From NCBI RefSeq assembly GCF_902170785.1, contig NZ_CABHYG010000024.1, positions 1 through 64,000 on the forward strand: a DNA stretch of 64,000 nucleotides. The letters run 5' to 3'. The notes below the pieces were generated by a model. It was not told the origin of the DNA and ran no database searches. It saw nothing but the letters and a program-made list of their open reading frames with translations. This stretch comes from Yersinia proxima (GTDB taxonomy: Bacteria > Pseudomonadota > Gammaproteobacteria > Enterobacterales > Enterobacteriaceae). Every line of letters begins with the position of its first letter. Positions within the stretch are counted from its first letter, which is position 1. Made by a program: the position numbers and the translations under genes. This document shows positions 59,986 through 64,000 of this stretch, one piece after another.

Positions 59986-61033
59986 AAGGTTTATCCTCTT
60001 TAGGTTTATCAACCGGAGTCACGGGTGCCGCTGGCGGGAAATATTGCTGCCAATGTTTCTGCACAAATGTCACTGCCGGGCTTTGCATCAAGCTCTCACC
60101 TAAAACAATAAACATCTTATCGGCGTAGATTTTCTCTGGAGCATAGCCAGCTTTAGCGTTGCATTGCTTGATAGCTTTCAGGCGCTGGCCTTTTGCTGGG
60201 TCACGCGGCTTTGATTTACCCGGTGAAACAGTGCTGCTGCCACTATTATTATGTTCAGTAATATTGTGTGCCGGTTCATTCAGCAGAGCACTTGCTTTGA
60301 CCAATACAATATCCGCAGGTAATTGAGGCAACATCTGTTGCAGCACTTTAATGGTGGCCGGATGCGGGTGCCCAATCGCAATCGCCGAGCCATTACGGCG
60401 CGCCAGCTCTACTGCGCGGTTAAACTGTTGGCGGATCGCAGCTTCATTTTGTGAGTCATCCAAAAAGACTTTGCGCTTAATCACTTTGACGCCAGTGCCT
60501 TCTGCAGCACGGCTGGCCTGGCTATTGCCTATGGTCACACTGTCGAGAAAATAGAGTTGATAGTGCTCCAGTACCTGCATGACTTTCTGCATGCCCGGTA
60601 AGCTGGAGGTCATGGCGCTACCCATGTGGTTATTCATACCGGTAGCGTAAGGGACGTTATTAACCGCCTGGCGAATGATACGCTGGATCTCTTCGCTACT
60701 CATTGATGGCTGTAATGTATCGCGCTCCAGCGGTTGCTTGCTCAGCGGTGCCATCGGCAGGTGGATCAGGATTTCTCGCCCTTGATTATGGGCTTTGATA
60801 GCCATCTCTTTGGCGTAGGGGGCGTTAGGTAATATAGCCACCGAAATAGGCAGTGGCATCTGTAACACCTTGTTTTCGTTCTGCGGGCGATAACCAAAGT
60901 CATCAATAACAATGGAAAGTTTACCCGCCAGTGCGGTGTTAGCGATGAGTAGGGTGGATACGATGATTAACCGACGTGTATTGAAATAGCGCAATAGGTG
61001 TTCCCTAATGTTGTTCTCTATCTTCCTAACCAA
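59984..61033 (-). CDS. yibQ: Divergent polysaccharide deacetylase family protein YibQ
   Basis: A 349-residue secreted protein. An N-terminal signal (LIIVSTLLIANTALA) precedes a divergent polysaccharide deacetylase fold (SIVIDDFGYRPQNE, HLPMAPLS, ATGMNNHMGSAMTS, AIGHPHPATI). The usual deacetylase zinc site is altered, and no activity has been shown. The C-terminal tail is proline-rich (PPAAPVTPVDKPKEDKP). It overlaps the envC stop by 16 bases and probably shares its transcript, which suggests a cell-envelope role. Confidence 0.88.
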   Translation of the reverse strand: MVRKIENNIREHLLRYFNTRRLIIVSTLLIANTALAGKLSIVIDDFGYRPQNENKVLQMPLPISVAILPNAPYAKEMAIKAHNQGREILIHLPMAPLSKQPLERDTLQPSMSSEEIQRIIRQAVNNVPYATGMNNHMGSAMTSSLPGMQKVMQVLEHYQLYFLDSVTIGNSQASRAAEGTGVKVIKRKVFLDDSQNEAAIRQQFNRAVELARRNGSAIAIGHPHPATIKVLQQMLPQLPADIVLVKASALLNEPAHNITEHNNSGSSTVSPGKSKPRDPAKGQRLKAIKQCNAKAGYAPEKIYADKMFIVLGESLMQSPAVTFVQKHWQQYFPPAAPVTPVDKPKEDKP

Positions 61034-62385
61034 GGTTGTGGGTTAACGGCTTGTCCCTGACGGCGAATTTCGAAATAGAGTGATGGCTCACCCTGACCGC
61101 CACTGGTGCCGACCAGTGCTATCGGCTGGCCTGCCTTCACCTGAGCGCCAACATTGACCAGCGCGCTTTGGTTATAGCCATATAAACTCATATCACCTTT
61201 GCCGTGCTCAACCACCACGACCAGGCCATAACCCTGCAACCAGTCTGCCAGTAGCACCCGGCCATCCGCAATCGCTTTGACTTCGCTTCCTTCCGGTGCG
61301 GAAATGACCATACCTTTCCAGCGGAGCTCACCTTGCAAGGCTTCGCCGAAGCGATGGGTTACGTTACCCCGAACAGGCCAGACGGCTTGACCACCTGGAC
61401 GCCCCAAACCACCCGTTCGCGCCATTAATGAGCGTTCACTTTCACTTGGTTTGTAGCTGGAACCGGTTTTCTTGGCTTGTTGCTCTTTGGCTTTAACTTG
61501 TTCGCGTACACGGGCCGCTTCTTTCGCTTCCCGCTCTGCACGGGCTTTGGCTTCACGTTCGGCTTTGGCGATTTGATCACGCAAACGTGATTCGTTCAGT
61601 TTTAGCTCCGCCAGACCTTGTTGATCTTTTTCCAACGAGGCTTCCAACGAAGTGAGGGTTTTCTTGCGCGCAGTTCGAGCTTCTTCCAGCTTTTGCTGCT
61701 GAGCTTTCTGCTCATCCAATAAAACTTTTTGCTGGTTTTTCTTTTGCTCCAGCGTTTTTTTCTCAACAGATAAATCGGTGCGGGTTTGTTTCAACTCCTC
61801 AATGGATTTTTGTCTAGCTTCATTGAGATAACTGAAATAGGCCAAAATACGCTCACTGCGTTGGCTCTCTTCACCACTTAAAATGAGTTGTAAACCACTG
61901 TGCTGACCTTGCTTAAAGGCTGCATCAAGTTGTTTTGACAGCAAGTTTTGCTGTTGGGATTGCTGCGTTTGTAGCTTACCAATCGAGGCAGTGAGACTGG
62001 ATATTTCTTTATCCAGTTCCGTCAATGTACTTTGAGTTTCGCGCAAGCTGCGACTGGCCTGAGCAATAGTATTTTCTTGTTGTTTCAATTGGTCGAGCAA
62101 GGCACTACGTTGCTGCTTTTGTTGCTGGACACTTTTTTCTTTTTCAGCGATATCTTGCTGAATAGTTTTCAACTGGGTTTTGTTATCTGCTGTTTTTGCA
62201 GCTGGGGCATCAGCAGCATGGCTGGATAATGGCAACAACAATACGCCAGCGCAAAAAACGCTGGCGTACAGTGCTGACCACGGACGACGCATCAATTTAT
62301 TCGGCAACGCAGACAAGCGCCTTGTATTGCCGGAGATGGTATCTTCCGTAACCATTGATATAGCAAATGACGCCTTTTCCTTCAT
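61018..62385 (-). CDS. envC: Murein hydrolase activator EnvC
   Basis: A 455-residue periplasmic protein (shorter if it begins at 62355 or 62292, the latter giving a conventional signal peptide before SSHAAD). A long coiled coil (about residues 75-290) is followed by a C-terminal LytM domain. The zinc-binding His and Asp residues of active LytM enzymes are missing (YGYNQ replaces the usual YAH), as expected, because EnvC activates amidases AmiA and AmiB at the septum and is recruited by FtsEX. It starts nine bases after the gpmM stop. Confidence 0.92.
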   Translation of the reverse strand: MKEKASFAISMVTEDTISGNTRRLSALPNKLMRRPWSALYASVFCAGVLLLPLSSHAADAPAAKTADNKTQLKTIQQDIAEKEKSVQQQKQQRSALLDQLKQQENTIAQASRSLRETQSTLTELDKEISSLTASIGKLQTQQSQQQNLLSKQLDAAFKQGQHSGLQLILSGEESQRSERILAYFSYLNEARQKSIEELKQTRTDLSVEKKTLEQKKNQQKVLLDEQKAQQQKLEEARTARKKTLTSLEASLEKDQQGLAELKLNESRLRDQIAKAEREAKARAEREAKEAARVREQVKAKEQQAKKTGSSYKPSESERSLMARTGGLGRPGGQAVWPVRGNVTHRFGEALQGELRWKGMVISAPEGSEVKAIADGRVLLADWLQGYGLVVVVEHGKGDMSLYGYNQSALVNVGAQVKAGQPIALVGTSGGQGEPSLYFEIRRQGQAVNPQPWLGR

Positions 62386-62394
62386 AACGAAGGA

Positions 62395-63942
62395 TTATTC
62401 CACGATGAACAGCGGCTTACCAGTCATCTCTTGCGGGATTTCCATTTCCATCAGTGACAGCATGGTTGGTGCGATATCAGAAAGTTTGCCACCTTCGACT
62501 GCTTTCACTTCTTTATTGCCGACATAAATCAGCGGAACAGGCAGGCTGGTATGGGCGGTGTGCGCCTGACCGGTCGCCGGGTCACGCATCTGCTCAGCAT
62601 TGCCGTGGTCTGCGGTAATAAGCAATTGGCCATCCACTGCTTTCACGGCGGCAACCACCTGTTCAATGCAATTATCCAGAGTTTCTACTGCTTTTACTGC
62701 GGCATCGTAATCACCGGTATGGCCGACCATATCGCCATTCGGGTAGTTACAAATGATCACATCATATTTGCCGCTGGCGATAGCCCCGACCAATTTCTCA
62801 GTCAGTTCTGCTGAACTCATTTCTGGTTGCAGATCATAGGTTGCCACTTTTGGTGAGTTAATCAGAATGCGATCTTCACCTTTAAATGGTTCTTCAACGC
62901 CGCCGTTATAGAAGAAAGTGACGTGAGCATATTTTTCGGTTTCAGAAATGCGCAACTGTGTTTTGTCATGCTTCATCAGCCACTCACCGAAGGTATTCTC
63001 CAGAGAGGCTGGCGGATAAGCACAGGCAACTTTAATATCTGCCGCATACTCAGTTAGCATCACAAAATCGCCGAAGTTAACCACTTTATCGCGTTTGAAG
63101 CCGTCAAAGTCGGCATTCACAAAGGTGCGGGTGATTTGGCGGGCGCGGTCAGCACGGAAGTTCATGAAAATCAACGCATCACCATCGTTCATGGCCGCAT
63201 CGGGTTCACCTGCGGCTTGAATAACGGTTGGTTTGACGAATTCATCATTTTCATTACGTGCGTAAGCGGCTTGCAAGCCGGCAACCGCGTTATCTGCGGT
63301 GAACTCGCCTTTTGCCTGAGTCAGCAAGTCGTAGGCCAGCTGTACACGATCCCAGCGGTTATCGCGATCCATGGCATAGTAGCGGCCAATGATAGAGGCA
63401 ATGCGGCCTTTACCCAGCGCTGCAAATTTTTCAGTGAATCGTTTCAGTGAAGGCTCAGCACTACGCGGCGGGGTGTCACGTCCATCGAGGAATGCATGTA
63501 GGTAAATTGCTGTGGCACCACGTTTGGCTGCCAGTTCAACCATCGCCAGAATGTGGTCTTCATGACTATGCACACCACCGGCAGATAGCAGGCCCATGAT
63601 ATGGACAGCTTTGCCTGCTTTAACCGCTTTATCCACGGCGGCAGTCAGGGTTGGGTTGGTGAAAAAATCACCGTCTTTGATTTCTTTGTCGAGGCGGGTC
63701 AAATCCTGGTAAACAATACGACCCGCGCCCAGATTGACGTGACCCACTTCGGAGTTACCCATTTGCCCATCTGGTAAACCAACATCCAGACCTGAAGCGG
63801 CAATCAAGGTATGAGGCTGTTGCTGCCATAAACGATCCATAACCGGAGTTTTAGCATTCAGAATGGCATTATCTTGCTGCTCTTCGCGGTGGCCATAGCC
63901 ATCCAGAATTGTCAGAACCAGCGGTTTTTTAGTGCTCGACAT
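62395..63942 (-). CDS. gpmM: 2,3-bisphosphoglycerate-independent phosphoglycerate mutase
   Basis: A 515-residue manganese-dependent iPGM of the alkaline phosphatase superfamily. LDGYGHRE, the phosphoserine motif GNSEVGH, DGRDTPP and ADHGNAEQM are present. It interconverts 3- and 2-phosphoglycerate. An AAAGAGG ribosome-binding site lies seven bases before the ATG. It heads the gpmM-envC-yibQ operon; the window ends 58 bases upstream of it. Confidence 0.97.
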   Translation of the reverse strand: MSSTKKPLVLTILDGYGHREEQQDNAILNAKTPVMDRLWQQQPHTLIAASGLDVGLPDGQMGNSEVGHVNLGAGRIVYQDLTRLDKEIKDGDFFTNPTLTAAVDKAVKAGKAVHIMGLLSAGGVHSHEDHILAMVELAAKRGATAIYLHAFLDGRDTPPRSAEPSLKRFTEKFAALGKGRIASIIGRYYAMDRDNRWDRVQLAYDLLTQAKGEFTADNAVAGLQAAYARNENDEFVKPTVIQAAGEPDAAMNDGDALIFMNFRADRARQITRTFVNADFDGFKRDKVVNFGDFVMLTEYAADIKVACAYPPASLENTFGEWLMKHDKTQLRISETEKYAHVTFFYNGGVEEPFKGEDRILINSPKVATYDLQPEMSSAELTEKLVGAIASGKYDVIICNYPNGDMVGHTGDYDAAVKAVETLDNCIEQVVAAVKAVDGQLLITADHGNAEQMRDPATGQAHTAHTSLPVPLIYVGNKEVKAVEGGKLSDIAPTMLSLMEMEIPQEMTGKPLFIVE

Positions 63943-64000
63943 TGCATAACCTCTTTCTTATTAGAAAGGCGGTAATTTACTACAAAACCGGTTAAAAATA

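Overview
The window is a contiguous piece of an enterobacterial chromosome and is best explained as a Yersinia (Y. enterocolitica-like) housekeeping region. The evidence is E. coli-like core proteins in E. coli-like order, ERIC-type repeats with internal size variants, a long palindromic intergenic element of the kind described from yersiniae, and a waaE/waaA/waaC/waaF/hldD core-LPS block next to coaD, mutM and rpmBG. The genus call is inference; no 16S or species marker is present. I saw no tRNA, rRNA, CRISPR array, transposase or prophage.

Layout. Positions 1-20.5 kb: mobB-mobA, yihD, srkA-dsbA, polA, Spot 42 RNA, engB, CsrC RNA, yihI, a small membrane ORF, hemN, the nitrogen-control cluster glnA-glnL-glnG with NtrC enhancers and a sigma-54 promoter, typA/bipA, yihX, yihY-dtd and fabY. 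This corresponds to the E. coli 87-88 min region. Positions 20.5-22.6 kb: an AT-rich island with a Ner-like regulator and two tandem PAS-LuxR paralogues. Positions 22.6-35.9 kb: yicH, xanP, gltS, the gmk-rpoZ-spoT-trmH-recG operon, ligB and yicG, from the E. coli 82 min region. Positions 36-43.7 kb: an accessory block with a DUF3574 lipoprotein, nupC, a convergent rpfF/rpfR pair, a metallo-beta-lactamase-fold protein, a LysE exporter and a YjaB-like acetyltransferase. Positions 43.7-64 kb: yicC, rph-pyrE, slmA, dut-coaBC, radC, rpmBG, mutM, coaD-waaE-waaA, waaC-waaF-hldD, kbl-tdh and yibQ-envC-gpmM.

How the genes work together. The nitrogen cluster is a complete NtrB/NtrC/glutamine synthetase circuit whose cis sites can be read directly: enhancers centred near -108 and -140 of a sigma-54 promoter, and an NtrC operator in front of glnL. 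The gmk-spoT operon joins GTP synthesis, (p)ppGpp turnover, RNA polymerase omega and fork repair. coaBC and coaD supply coenzyme A. waaE, waaA, waaC, waaF and hldD build the Kdo/heptose inner core. kbl-tdh degrade threonine. EnvC (amidase activator) and YibQ belong to cell-wall remodelling.

The most system-like finding is the rpfF/rpfR pair: a DSF-type fatty-acid signal synthase facing a PAS-GGDEF-EAL receptor whose cyclic-di-GMP motifs are all intact. The least characterised locus is the Ner/PAS-LuxR/PAS-LuxR island, which sits exactly where two segments that are far apart in E. coli are joined.
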